From assembly GCA_037043015.1 (NCBI GenBank), contig CM073327.1, positions 8,166,727 through 8,230,726 on the forward strand: a stretch of DNA of 64,000 nt, written 5' to 3'. The position numbers were made by a program, and so were the translations under genes. This stretch comes from Bryum argenteum (Eukaryota > Streptophyta > Bryopsida > Bryales > Bryaceae). Under the pieces are notes generated by a model. It searched no databases. It was not told the origin of the DNA and worked only from the letters and a program-made list of their open reading frames with translations. Below, one piece after another: positions 34,451-46,078 of the stretch (position 1 is its first letter; the number at the start of each line of letters is the position of its first letter).

Positions 34451-37400
34451 GGCATGTTAATTGTAAGTTTATTGATTGAATGTTTCCAGTACATACATCC
34501 CCTCCTTCTATCATTTCCAACGTTTCTTCTATGTCGTGGTCTTGTCTATCATCCAAATGGCCACAATAGTAGGCTAAAAATGTATTTGGAAGAATTTGAA
34601 CACTCTAAGATATTAGTCAATTAAGCATTGGTATCCTTTCATAATCATGATTTATTATTGTGATTCTTCTGAGTAAAGATGGAAACAGAGTTAATCATCT
34701 TTAAAAGGAGACAAATTATATACTAATATTTTTTATTCGCTTTATTGTTCTTATAAGTAACTTTTATTTATTCTAAGAATTTTAAATATATATTGAAATT
34801 TATTAATTATTATACAAGATAGTTGATTTCAAGTATCTTCATCTTTCAAATCCATAAAGACCAATGATTTTTACTTATAATGCTACTAGTGGACTTATTG
34901 CACTGAAAATTGATCAAATATAAAGATGTCCACCTTCATTTCATTTACATCATATAAAATTTTTAAATAAGAACAAAAAAAAAAAAAAAAAAAAAAATCA
35001 AAAAAAAAAAAAATCAAAAAATTAATAATTAATAAATCAAAGAAACAAACATGAGAGAGTTTTTTCTAATTTTAATTGTCTTTTTCCACATTACTAATTT
35101 TTGAAAATCCAATTTCTTCCTCTACATCAAGTCCTATATCATTTAAATTCATATCGTTTTGTAATCCTTCTACATCCTCAATATCTTTAGGTTCCCTCAA
35201 TCTTGCTCTTTCACATATATTTTGTTCTTAAAAACCTTCATTATTTGGTTCCCTTGAAGGATCTTCATTATTTGGATCCTCTAAATGTCTCTCATTATTT
35301 GATTCTCCTAAAGAATCTTCATTGTCATCTTTGAGCCTCATACCCATATCTATTAGCCCCTCTGCAGCTCTATTTTGGATTTGAGATTCATAATTCCCTA
35401 AACGATGTACTTCAGCAAATGTACCTGTTTTGTTGACCACTTGTTGTGAAATAGCACGTGAATGCATCATAATCTTGCAAACTTATTAATCAAATCTTGG
35501 AAACTTAACCTTGAGTAAACTTTTTTGATTTGAAGGTAATTGTGTTTGATGCAAGATATGGATCTTCATTTTATAATTTCACAAGCATATATAGTAAGTC
35601 TCCGAAGACTAATTTGATAAATTTAATTGTCATAATTTTCACCCAATTAAATACAAGAGTTCCATGAAATTAAATTTAGTAGCAAAAATGATAGGAAATA
35701 AAGAGATATCAAGGACTATCCTACCACAAGCTATACTACACACAACAATATTTCCATGAGCAATAGTCACACAAATTCAAGAATTTGTAGGGTGAGATGT
35801 TTAAAAACAAAGTTGATAGGGAGAGTAGTTGATGACAAGAAGAGGTAAAATATTGTGTCTCATTACTCCATTTTCAAAACAAGGATCATCTACTTTAATA
35901 CCTCATGAGGCCTACACAATCATGTTTTCAATATACAGGTTTCCCTTACATATTCTTTGAAGGTAAAGAGAGAAGAACTTTGTATTGTTCCTTAAAGACT
36001 AGCCAATAAATTCATTGTCGCACTTCCATCGAGGGCTATATGGAGAGAATCCTTGTACTTTGTTCTGAGGTATAGGATCCTCTTCCCCCTTTATATGATA
36101 TCATCTTCATTTAAATCATGGAAATAGCTTTGTAATACTCTTAAAATCCTAGGAGAGCATGGCATTAATAGTGATGTTCGCAGTGAATTGTCCCAAGTAA
36201 CATAAAATGCTTATTTAAATTGTGCTTCCAATCGCATGAAAATAAACAATTATATTTGTCACTTCTCCTTATTTTTGGTGTTATAAACAATACTGAACCT
36301 ACTAGAGTAGTTAAAATTGAAAGGAAAGTGACAAATATATCAATTTATCGTGATGCCAGTAGAAGCACAATGAAAACAAGCACCTTGCGTTACTAGAAAC
36401 AATTCACTAGAGACATCACTTTCATTGTCGTGTTCAACTGGTGAAAGAAGTCAATAGTACTGCTGTTTAGCATAGCCAACTTTTACAAATCAACATTCAA
36501 AAAACACACTTCCACAATCTCATCTTTATAAGATCATTGCAGATATTATATTCTCCATGGAGTAGCCATGAAAAGAAACAACTTTTGCCTAATACTCTTC
36601 AACCTTAGTATGGGCTTTGAAAACTTTTCTATATAAAGAATGAACATCAAAATTGCTTGACTCCTTAATGTTATCATTACCTTACTTCCACTCCAAAGTA
36701 TTGTCTTCACTGATCCTTGTGCTTTATCTCAAGAACTCTCGTAATCTTCACCATTATTCACCACAATAAACATTGATGGTGCTATTGATACTTACTTACA
36801 TATCTAATCCAAAATGCAAGGGATGAAATTACAAATGCATTAAGAGTTTTGCCACAATTTATGCAAAAAGATCTCTAACTTTACAAGATTATTCGACAAT
36901 AGATGCAACAAAAAGAGAGATATGGGGCATAGCAGGTTACTTTCTAGAATCCTACATAGATTAGAAAGATATTTATCTGAGAATTTTCGCTAAATGTCAA
37001 AGTAAATTTTTGTTAGGATGGAAGTGAAAATTTGTCAGATGAAAGGATAGCCCACTCTTTAAAAGTGCTACAAACTTCAAGTAGTAGAGTGACACTACAA
37101 GTTATATCTAAAAACAAAAAAAGAAATATATACATCTTGCTTCAGTAATAATTCTAATGTGTTTCACTCAATCACACTTGCAATGCAATCTCCTTTCGTT
37201 TATTTGTAAAACATTGGTCTATCACACTAACTTTACTCTTATGTACACAAAAAGTCTTTTGGGTCTCCATCACTTTGACATTAGTATCTTACTATCACTT
37301 AAAAGCTTGTTACTTATCGCGTGATTCTAGCCTTATTTTAATTGTGTGTTTATTTAATACTCACGGAAGAGTATGCATTTAGCACTCCCCGGAAATTGTA

Positions 37401-38134
37401 TGAAGATTGCATTTTTGGAATCCCCCACTATTGAGCCTAAATAATTCATTTTCAAAAGCCTGATAAAGAAAACTCACTAACATTCGTACTCTAAAGCTAT
37501 ACACAACATTACCCATGTCAACAACATGAAACTTACCATCTTTATAGGTAAATTATAAATCTCAAGAGAATTTTTTTATCAAGCAATTGACCCATGCGTC
37601 CATTGTAGAATTTGCAATGGCTACTTATATCTACCATTAAACGCTTCATACAAAACCATGTAGGAAGTGTCAAAGGAAACAAAGTGTCAAAAATACAAAG
37701 GAATTGTCAAATGCATGTTCCAGTCGAAATTGTTTAAATCAGATTGTAGTAAATTTTGTTCATTAATACAATTTCGGATTATAAATCATGTAAAAATTCA
37801 ACCATTTTCTGAGCTCGTGCACAACTACACGAAAGTCGCAAGATTGAAGTATCCCATAAGGACACCAAAAAAGTCCATTTTTCTTTCTTTTTTGCTATTT
37901 CAATATCAAACATTTTACTTCGAGACAATACATTTAAGATTCAAACTCATATTTTATGAAATTTAACAACTCATGCACCTTAATATATATGTAGAGAACA
38001 CACAAATTTAATTTGAAATATAACTAATAATTCCCAATTTTAAACGATTCAAAGCAAGTAGAAAATATTCTCGTCAATGGATCTAATATAGTTTAGTGTC
38101 GATTGAAATTATTATTTTTCAGCAATACAAGATG
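34451..38134. other. AT-rich intergenic DNA, no gene seen
   Basis: Very AT-rich, with A runs near 34975-35025. A minus-strand frame at 35228-35470 (80 codons) ends in an acidic microrepeat (DPNNED, EPNNEG) coded by ~30-bp repeats; it looks like a degraded or simple-sequence product. A plus-strand frame at 37667-37966 (99 codons) is unrecognised. Nothing supports a functional gene over these 3.7 kb. Confidence 0.4.
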
Positions 38135-38147
38135 TTGCTTAATTGCT
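38135..38147. repeat. Target-site duplication, left copy
   Basis: TTGCTTAATTGCT occurs here and again at 50826-50838. The two exactly bracket the LINE, as expected of target-primed reverse transcription. Confidence 0.85.
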
Positions 38148-38598
38148 AGGTTCGGTGGGTGCAAGGAGATGGAAGGCTGAAACGCTCCGCGTTTTGTGGT
38201 GAGGAGGGAGAGAGAGATGGGTGTTAGTTTTCTAACATCCTTGTGTTAGCAATGGGTACTATGTGTTTGTGTTGATTGAAGGGGAGTTGCAGGCTGGGCT
38301 GCGGTGACATTGCTTAGAAACATGCGGCTTCACAGAATACGCTCAATCTCACACTAGAGAAACAAGAAAAACATTCCAAGAGAGTTCAGATCTAGATTCA
38401 GATCTAGATCTAGAATGCAGATCTGGGATGGGTGTTGGCATCCTAGTGTTGGCAGATATGTAGCTGTATGAGCTGGGTCATACAGAACACTGAGCAATGA
38501 TCATTTCCGGCTCCTCTAGTCACCACATTCGCTATAGACCCTACGCCAATCACAACTTTCTCTCCCTTGCACCCGAAACAAGGAACTGAAGGGAAGAT

Positions 38599-41139
38599 AT
38601 GCGCGGTAGCAGAAGTCCAGCAGCTTGCAAAACTCCGGCAACAACCAGGCTACTTTCTCATACCACAAACCTTTGCTGTTACATTATATTGTTGTGTCTA
38701 TCTGCTTTAGTAGCATCAAAATTCTATTGCAACTCTACATTGTGCTTTTCTAACAATATGAGCTACATACTAGATCTATCGTCTAAACTCTGTGGTGCGG
38801 CCCGCCCTGTCAAGAAGGCGCAAAAGATGGACCAGATCGCTCCCACCCCGCCCCAGCAAGCAATGCTTGCCCTGCGCAGCATGAGAAGAATGTCGGTAGA
38901 GATGTACATGATGATGCTGAAACCGCATTCCAGCATGCAAAACAAGAACCTCCAAAAGAAGTACCACAATTTCGAGCGGCGTAACCTCCACGTGAGATGC
39001 AAGACTCTGCATCCGCCCTGCAAGCACAATCAACACAAGGTGACTACCGAGACAGCATGTCAACATCCCAACATGTCATGCAATCAACATAAGGTGGCCA
39101 CCGAAACAGCATGTCAACATCCCAACATGTCATGCAGCATGTCAGCATCCCAACATGTCATGCAATCAACACAAGATATCGGTCTGTGGAATGTGAAGCA
39201 GCTGGAATGTGAAGCAGCTATATACACTGCTGAACTGATTACTGCACACGAGGCCCAATTCGACCTTGGAAGGTGTAGCCGCATTTTCACCTCCCTGCAC
39301 GTGCTTCAAAGCAAGATCAACAGCAAAACTCCAACAACGCTACACGTGACCTCAACAGACTGCAGCAGTAGATACTCAAACCCCAAGCTAGATAGCAACA
39401 GAGGCAAGAAGAAGCAAGAGAGGAACTCGAACACCGCTCAAGATTGCTGCAAGAAAGATGTTGGTGAAGAACTAATCCTCCACCAACGACTACAACCTGC
39501 ACAGGCAGACTGGGATGCCAACACGTCATGTTCGAAGATTGACGAACGGTGGCGATGCAGATCCACTCCAACGTTACTATTGCAGGTAAGTATCCTAAAC
39601 CCTAAACTCACGAACAGCTACGTAACAGTCCATCGCTCCTGCAATGAACGGCATTCATCGGCGGAAAAGAAGAAGAAATGCCACCATATAAGAAGAGCTG
39701 CTTGTAAGACGGTACTCACTTCTCATTGCAATCACGAACGCTATTTGTATGCCTCAGAACTAGTAGCTTTCCCTGCTCTCCCTAGTACCCTCTCGAAAGT
39801 ACCCAATCTGTGTGCAAGGCTAGCAGTAGCAATAGCCAGAAACCTCAGAAGGCTTAGTATTCGTATATTAATTCTCTTAGCATATCAGACGAGTAATTAT
39901 TATAGCAAGTTACCTGTAGTGTGTTTGAGTCCTCTACTAGAAGTGCCGCTACAGAAAAGGATCACAGGAGCCTGCGAAAGTGTCACCAATCAAATCTACG
40001 TTAGCACTGTCGGTGCGGGAGGAGAAGTTGCTGTCGGTGCGGAAGGAGAGGGTGTTGTCGCCGAAACTGGGGTGGAGGATGCTATTGCATTGAAGCTGCT
40101 CGTCTGGAGTAAGTGCGTCTGCGCGGGTGCGACATCGACGAGGAGAATACCAACGACCAAGCTTGTGTTGCTGCAGCCCCAAGTGGACCGTTCGCCGAGG
40201 TTACGTAAGCCAAACCCTAGCTTTGCTGTGACAGCGCCGCGGTGCACCGTCTATGAACACACGTTGCCGAGAAGGAGCAACAGATCTGCTTCAAGGAATT
40301 CACATCAGGACACACTATCAAGAAGGCGCCTTGCATCATCCCCGTCGAATCAACCCCGAACACAATCGACATCGCAACTCCAAAAATCAAGACCGATTGT
40401 AGAGAAGGAAAGTGTGATCGCACAACTGTCTACAGCAGGACTGCTGCACCCACTCCCAACAAAGCTCCTACCCGGAGTAAAAAGTTGGCTGGTAGGGGGA
40501 CACACAGTTAATCAACGTAACATCTCTCCAGGTAAGACTCTCCAACCCATGATTAAGTTTACACTTGATATGACTATTTTAATGAACCAAAGAATTACTT
40601 CTGTTACAATGTACAATGTGCAATGTACTAATCATAAGATTACATGTTTGTATGATACTTTGTGCATAAGTAATATGTATATTCATAATAAAGTAATATG
40701 TAATAGTAATAAAGTTAATAGTTATATCAATGTATGTACCACAATGAATGCCCTCATTCTTAAAAGTATGATTTCTTGGGTATGTGTCAAAAGTATAAAT
40801 ACTAAGAATATTAATAGTAGCAGTAAAGAAGATAGCACACGTATCCTCAAAATGCATGATAAAAAGAAAACTCTCCCCCCTATCTTCATACTTTACAAAG
40901 CCCCCCATACCATGATGGGGGGAGAAGGAGAAGAAGGGATTAATTGGAGAAAAATGGAAAAAAGCAATATTAACACTACAAAAACTTTTGTATGTAGTAG
41001 GATGGCCCAACAAAGCACAAGCTCAACCTCCAAGGGCGTTGTTAAAAATCTAACCCAAGATCTTGTTATGTCAGAAGGATTGACGCCGTCTAAAAGCAAA
41101 TTGATGAGAATAATCATCACACACGTCAAAGAAATCTAA
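38599..41139 (+). CDS. LINE 5' open frame, 846 codons, unknown function
   Basis: Lies inside the LINE, 451 bp from its left end. The translation resembles no family I know. It is rich in S, T, K, R and N. It has a hydrophobic stretch at about residues 26-45 (CCYIILLCLSAL) and a peptide repeat near 146-185 (TETACQHPNMSC twice) coded by a tandem repeat at about 39020-39170. Coding is supported by frame bias: at 40600-40850 the DNA is AT-rich and full of TAA and TAG in the other two frames, yet this frame stays open. Its end overlaps the ORF1 frame, which is open from 41114, so the two may once have been one long product. Alternatively it is an untranslated leader with a chance frame, which is unlikely at this length. 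Confidence 0.55.
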   Translation: MRGSRSPAACKTPATTRLLSHTTNLCCYIILLCLSALVASKFYCNSTLCFSNNMSYILDLSSKLCGAARPVKKAQKMDQIAPTPPQQAMLALRSMRRMSVEMYMMMLKPHSSMQNKNLQKKYHNFERRNLHVRCKTLHPPCKHNQHKVTTETACQHPNMSCNQHKVATETACQHPNMSCSMSASQHVMQSTQDIGLWNVKQLECEAAIYTAELITAHEAQFDLGRCSRIFTSLHVLQSKINSKTPTTLHVTSTDCSSRYSNPKLDSNRGKKKQERNSNTAQDCCKKDVGEELILHQRLQPAQADWDANTSCSKIDERWRCRSTPTLLLQVSILNPKLTNSYVTVHRSCNERHSSAEKKKKCHHIRRAACKTVLTSHCNHERYLYASELVAFPALPSTLSKVPNLCARLAVAIARNLRRLSIRILILLAYQTSNYYSKLPVVCLSPLLEVPLQKRITGACESVTNQIYVSTVGAGGEVAVGAEGEGVVAETGVEDAIALKLLVWSKCVCAGATSTRRIPTTKLVLLQPQVDRSPRLRKPNPSFAVTAPRCTVYEHTLPRRSNRSASRNSHQDTLSRRRLASSPSNQPRTQSTSQLQKSRPIVEKESVIAQLSTAGLLHPLPTKLLPGVKSWLVGGHTVNQRNISPGKTLQPMIKFTLDMTILMNQRITSVTMYNVQCTNHKITCLYDTLCISNMYIHNKVICNSNKVNSYINVCTTMNALILKSMISWVCVKSINTKNINSSSKEDSTRILKMHDKKKTLPPIFILYKAPHTMMGGEGEEGINWRKMEKSNINTTKTFVCSRMAQQSTSSTSKGVVKNLTQDLVMSEGLTPSKSKLMRIIITHVKEI

Positions 41140-41212
41140 GGGAAAAATCAATGAGAGGAGATTTTGGCTAGGCTTCCAAGCTCACAATTTCTTGGATCAC
41201 TATAATGATGCA

Positions 41213-42646
41213 ATGATAGAGAAAATCAGTAAAAAAGAAGAACTCATCAAAAAAGGTCTAGGGAAAGTGGAGAGAGAGGAGTTTGAAAAGAGCATCCCTT
41301 CTTTCCCATATGTTCTACAAGAGGAATGGCCTTCTAATAGATCTGATGGGAAAGAGGGGCAACACTTCAACTTCACCCAAGTCCCAAGTGAGGTGGAAAT
41401 AGATGAATATGGATATGCACTAGACTACCAAGTTGCCATCTATTTTGAAATTAGCACCCGTTCTACCACAAAGGAAGAGATAGGGGTACAAGTAGAGTCT
41501 AGATTAGCAAACATGGGCATTGAATTGGGCACTCTCAAGGGTGAACCAATTGCCTACTTTTGCTACCACCAATCAAATATTTGGTGTGGGACACTCAAAA
41601 TCCACCTAAAAAACCCCAAAACCGATGCTAAGGACCTTCTCAAAGGTAAAAAGCCATTTATTCTCAATATGGATGGCAAACTTTTGAGAGGGAAAGTTTG
41701 CAAATCCTATGACGCTTTGGCTATTAGCAGCTTACTGTCCGTCAAAATCAATAGCTCAAACATCTCCAACAAACATTGGGCCACCATGATGGAGGCCTTT
41801 GTTGAAGATGGCTTCAAAAGAGGGCTAGATTTTGAGATCACAAATGTCCAAAAGAATCTAGAGGCCGACTTTGCTTGGATAGTCACCACTTCACCAACTC
41901 AAGTTAAACTTTTGAAAAAAGAAAAAGTTAGATTTGAGAATGAAATCTTGGAAGGAACAATTCCATCCAAAGTGAAGCTAACGGATGACGAAAAAGCAAA
42001 AAGAAATGTGCTTGTGTTAATTGTCAAAAACCTTAACAAAACCAAAACAAAGGAAACAATAGAAATTGAAATTAAAAAACTCATGGGTGAAGACAATGTG
42101 GTAGACGTGTATTTTCACCTTGAAAAAGGTAAACATGTCGGAATGTGCAATGTAGAATGTCTAAACATAGCAGTCTACAAAAAATTCGTCAAAAAAACTC
42201 ACAAGATATTAAACAAATATGTTGAGTTTTTTCCCCACCCCAAGAGCTTGGAAGGAACCATCAAACCTAATGAAGATGATCTAAAAAGACTTGGGTTTAA
42301 CGACATTAACAACGCCCTTGCAAGCACGGTACAAGCCATGGAGAACAAGGCAACAAAATCATACACGAAGGAGGATCTACAACAAATTGTGAATGAAGCT
42401 GTGGAGAAAGGGAGTACCAAAACCATGGAAGTTATGAGAGAGGAAATGGGGGTGATGAAAAAGGAGATCGTTGGAGAAGCAATGAGCTATGTGGAGAAGG
42501 TACACCTAAAAGCATCACAAAGCATTCAACAACAACTCAAGGCTATGCATGACATGTTTGCCATGACAATGCAAACCATTGAGTCCAACAAAAAATTATG
42601 CCTAGGCCAAAGGGAGGAAAATGATTCAATGGAGACGGAAAACTAA
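41213..42646 (+). CDS. LINE ORF1 (RRM-like, coiled-coil nucleic-acid-binding protein)
   Basis: Gag-like protein that should coat the LINE RNA. The frame is open from 41114; the first ATG is at 41213 (477 codons). Residues ~255-350 look like an RRM fold, with a strand NVLVLIVKNL, an acidic helix, and a strand near HVGMCNVECL. A similar alpha-beta unit may lie at ~80-200 (FCYHQSNIWCGTLKI). The last ~110 residues are charged and heptad-like (VMREEMGVMKKEIVGEAM), consistent with a coiled coil for trimerisation. No CCHC knuckle is seen. Its base composition is balanced, unlike the G-poor ORF2 that follows. The frame is intact. Confidence 0.7.
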   Translation: MIEKISKKEELIKKGLGKVEREEFEKSIPSFPYVLQEEWPSNRSDGKEGQHFNFTQVPSEVEIDEYGYALDYQVAIYFEISTRSTTKEEIGVQVESRLANMGIELGTLKGEPIAYFCYHQSNIWCGTLKIHLKNPKTDAKDLLKGKKPFILNMDGKLLRGKVCKSYDALAISSLLSVKINSSNISNKHWATMMEAFVEDGFKRGLDFEITNVQKNLEADFAWIVTTSPTQVKLLKKEKVRFENEILEGTIPSKVKLTDDEKAKRNVLVLIVKNLNKTKTKETIEIEIKKLMGEDNVVDVYFHLEKGKHVGMCNVECLNIAVYKKFVKKTHKILNKYVEFFPHPKSLEGTIKPNEDDLKRLGFNDINNALASTVQAMENKATKSYTKEDLQQIVNEAVEKGSTKTMEVMREEMGVMKKEIVGEAMSYVEKVHLKASQSIQQQLKAMHDMFAMTMQTIESNKKLCLGQREENDSMETEN

Positions 42647-43081
42647 ATTGGCACACCAAAGGCCCAACGACACATAGCTCAAAACCAAGTGTATTTTTTA
42701 ATACAACCAATAAAAGTAGAAACTATATAACCCCAATCATACCAAAAATAAACATTACCAAAGCCAAGCCGAAAACACAAAAAACCCAACTTACCCGGCC
42801 ACAGAAGTTAGCCAAAATAAACACAAAAAATCCGAAATATCCCATCACAAGACAATATCTGCACCACAAAAAATTCTCCAAGATATCCAGAACTAAACAA
42901 ACAAACCATACACACAACTCTACAAAAAATCGAGCTCGGTCTCCCGGCCTCGCCTATAAACTAAATTTACTAAACCCATACAAACCACACGTACATAACA
43001 TCGCATCCACACTATCATATATAAAGAAACTTTTTGGGCCTCAAAAACTAAATAAACCTTACAAAAAGTCAAAAAACCCCC
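42647..43081 (+). other. Spacer between LINE ORF1 and ORF2
   Basis: It has stops in all frames that I checked. Base composition switches here: right of about 42650 the plus strand becomes very poor in G and rich in A and C, as in ORF2. No internal promoter could be identified. Confidence 0.5.
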
Positions 43082-46078
43082 ATGAAAGACCCACAAACAT
43101 GCCACTCAAAAAAACTAAAACCATTAAAACCCACTCAATACACCGGACACACAAACAAACAAATCCGAACTCCGGAGCTCACCTATGAACCAATAATCCA
43201 AAAAATACACACACAAAACATCACACTCATAAAAATTTCAAAAACATCAACCCACAATACTAAAACATACCACTACACATACAAAGACAAATATCACTTA
43301 CCAAAATGCGGAGATGTCAAAACCAACCCAGGGCCCATGCCGAATGTACTCAAAACACACCCATCCGTCCATAAACGAAGATGCAAAATCTACTTCATAC
43401 CATGCACAATTAGACTACACCCGGAATATCAACACTTATCAGCACAATTTGCACCATGTCTCATAAATATTCACCCAAAACATCCAAAAGCACAAATAAA
43501 ATATCCATATCTCACAAATTACGTCCGGGAAAACTCTCAGCATCCAGCACCATGCATATTATATGCTCTTATTACAACAATAAACCCATCACCAGAAACA
43601 TGCAACCGCATCCTCGAACATCCCAATAACCCGAATTGGACCACTATATTACTTAACAAAATGGCCACACTTCAAAACCCGCCGGAAAGACATCTTAATA
43701 ACACACACCCATACACGCAATTCAAAAACGCTAATTCTAACCTAATAAACCCCCCCAACACCATACACGAACAATTATATGAATTCATTCAACAAAACAA
43801 CACACCACCCAATCAAGAACAATTAAAAAACGAATTCCCATTTTTACCCGATAACCTACTTGCAGAAACCCTAAAAATCAATGAACCCCTTCCCGAATAT
43901 TCTCATCCACCTCCACCACCAGATATGCCCCCCCCCCCACAAAATACAACACCAATCACCACGAACCATAAAACGCATATAGTCACTTGGAATGCCTCAT
44001 CACTCAACACCGCCCTCCCAAATTTACATGAACTAATCACTAACACCCCAACAAGCCCGGCAATCATTGCAATACAAGAAACTAAACTAACTGCCACAAA
44101 ATCTACCAAATATCTTCAAAATTTATTCCCTAATCACAAAATGATCTTCAACAATACACACACACTAACACGATGCATGCAACAACGAATGGAATATACA
44201 CCTACAAGAGGAGGCCTCTTGTTATTTATAAACAACAAATACACATACCCAGGTAATGTTAACAAAATCCCAACCCCCAACGCAATATCACCATATTTAC
44301 AAATTATAAAAATAAAAAACGAACCTCTACAACCTTGGTTACTTATACACATGTATATGCCGTCACATCCAGAAGACACCCCTTACATAGAAACAATACA
44401 ACAACAAATAACACAACAGATTACAACACACCCTAACCACATTCAAATATTATGTGGGGATTTTAATAGAGACATAGCTCTCATAGGCCGTCGACACGAA
44501 TTAAACACAACTCCACCGCAATTAGAAGACAGAGATTGGCGAGCATTCACAGATTCCCTACAACTAACATATATACCAACAAACACTGTATATTCAAGAC
44601 AAGGAGGACAAAATTATAGCAAAACTAGCCTAATAGATGGATTTTTCATAAATACCCCCAATAACAATTCATACACATCGCTAACTATTACAGAACACAA
44701 CCTCAACTCAGATCATTCTCCAATTACTCTTCAAATACCTCCAAACACACTGCTCGCAAGACCCCCACAAGAACCAACATCTAAACCGATAAGAATTTTA
44801 AATCCTATTCCACAAGAAAACCTTGATAAATTTAAAACAATATTCTATGAAGACAACTCAAACGAAATCAATAACCTCACCTCTCTTCTTTCAAACACTC
44901 AACTAACAACTACACAATGGCAAACGGCATGCGAAAAATTAGACCACTTAATTCAAAAAACATCCAAGTTAATTGAAAACACTTGCAGCGCACCACCTTT
45001 GCCTACACTAACACCACGCACATCTGAACAAGGAGGATTTCTACCAAGAAAACTCCAAAAACAATGGAAAAAACACCTAACCACATACCATCTAATTCGC
45101 AAGGCTATATACAGTACAAAAAACACCCCCAATTGGCAGCAACACCCCATAATAGAAGAACTAAGCAAACATACACACACAAACATTCCACCACCTCCAC
45201 CACAAACCAACAATCCACAAGAATGGATCCAAACCCTAGCAGAAATAGCAAAATCATCAAAAAAACAAGCACAAAAAATCACTACGAAATTCACCCAAGC
45301 ATGCATTAAAAAAGCCATCACGAAATATAGGCAGTTATACGACAAAAGTCCAAAAAAAATAAACAAAAAAGTCTTCAAATATCAAGATACCCCACCACTT
45401 GACTGCATTATAGATAGATATAACAACCTCTTAACCAACCCGAAAGACATCGCAATTGAAATACACACACAACAATCTCAAACTAATAGGCCCACAGTCC
45501 CAACATGTTATCACCAACCCCAACACCCAACAATATGCACATGTAGCGTGAGACAATACCCATGGCACGATTTAGACGGCTTTGTAATAGAGAAAAGAGG
45601 TAACCCACAAACCCCCTTACTTGAATACTTCAACGATGAAATATATGGCCAATGTTTAAAACAATTATCCAATAATAAAGCACCGGGAACGGACATAATC
45701 CCTAACTCCATTCTAAAAAACATGCCCGACAACTTTCATAAACTACTATCCATGTTTTTTCACCACTGCTACAAACAACGTCAAATACCAGCATCATGGA
45801 AACTAAGCCTAACCATACTACTATACAAAAAGGGCGATCCAGCGGTACTACCAAACCACAGGCCTATAGCGCTAGCCAATACAATCTACAAACTCTTCAC
45901 GGGTACTCTCACACTTATACTTTCAACATACGGCGAACATCACCAAATACTACATGACAGCCAAGAAGGCTTCCGAGCAGAAAGAAGCACAACCAGACAA
46001 ATACAACTCATCACTGCAGCCTTAGAGGACGCAAAACTCACAAATCAAGACATCTATATACTATATATAGATTTTTAA
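43082..46078 (+). CDS. LINE ORF2, first part: 2A-like motif, EEP endonuclease, start of RT
   Basis: 998 codons from the ATG. Residues 77-85 read GDVKTNPGP (43310-43336), a 2A-like ribosome-skipping motif with K where most have E. After a linker with proline runs near residue 280 comes the APE/EEP nuclease (~300-550): N304 in TWNAS, E333 in QETK, GGLLLF, D460 in GDFN, SLIDGFF, and H545 in SDHSP, all expected catalytic positions. This nuclease nicks the target DNA to prime reverse transcription. Reverse transcriptase begins near residue 855 (NNKAPGTD, HRPIAL, QEGFR). The frame ends at a TAA inside the first catalytic RT motif (YIDF-stop-NAFGS), which destroys full-length translation. Confidence 0.88.
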   Translation: MKDPQTCHSKKLKPLKPTQYTGHTNKQIRTPELTYEPIIQKIHTQNITLIKISKTSTHNTKTYHYTYKDKYHLPKCGDVKTNPGPMPNVLKTHPSVHKRRCKIYFIPCTIRLHPEYQHLSAQFAPCLINIHPKHPKAQIKYPYLTNYVRENSQHPAPCILYALITTINPSPETCNRILEHPNNPNWTTILLNKMATLQNPPERHLNNTHPYTQFKNANSNLINPPNTIHEQLYEFIQQNNTPPNQEQLKNEFPFLPDNLLAETLKINEPLPEYSHPPPPPDMPPPPQNTTPITTNHKTHIVTWNASSLNTALPNLHELITNTPTSPAIIAIQETKLTATKSTKYLQNLFPNHKMIFNNTHTLTRCMQQRMEYTPTRGGLLLFINNKYTYPGNVNKIPTPNAISPYLQIIKIKNEPLQPWLLIHMYMPSHPEDTPYIETIQQQITQQITTHPNHIQILCGDFNRDIALIGRRHELNTTPPQLEDRDWRAFTDSLQLTYIPTNTVYSRQGGQNYSKTSLIDGFFINTPNNNSYTSLTITEHNLNSDHSPITLQIPPNTLLARPPQEPTSKPIRILNPIPQENLDKFKTIFYEDNSNEINNLTSLLSNTQLTTTQWQTACEKLDHLIQKTSKLIENTCSAPPLPTLTPRTSEQGGFLPRKLQKQWKKHLTTYHLIRKAIYSTKNTPNWQQHPIIEELSKHTHTNIPPPPPQTNNPQEWIQTLAEIAKSSKKQAQKITTKFTQACIKKAITKYRQLYDKSPKKINKKVFKYQDTPPLDCIIDRYNNLLTNPKDIAIEIHTQQSQTNRPTVPTCYHQPQHPTICTCSVRQYPWHDLDGFVIEKRGNPQTPLLEYFNDEIYGQCLKQLSNNKAPGTDIIPNSILKNMPDNFHKLLSMFFHHCYKQRQIPASWKLSLTILLYKKGDPAVLPNHRPIALANTIYKLFTGTLTLILSTYGEHHQILHDSQEGFRAERSTTRQIQLITAALEDAKLTNQDIYILYIDF
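43310..43336 (+). promoter_or_regulatory. 2A-like ribosome-skipping motif
   Basis: Codes for GDVKTNPGP, preceded by PKC. The canonical 2A core is D-V/I-E-x-N-P-G-P, with separation between G and P. Here every core residue is present except E, replaced by K. Similar motifs stand at the N-terminus of ORF2 in trypanosome L1Tc and in several animal non-LTR elements. Activity with K is unproven. Confidence 0.55.

Noticed and set aside
43530-43600. Possible OTU-type cysteine protease patch in ORF2 (PCILYAL)
   Set aside because: Dualen elements are reported to carry an OTU domain, but only a cysteine and a few hydrophobic residues match here; a histidine partner could not be placed.
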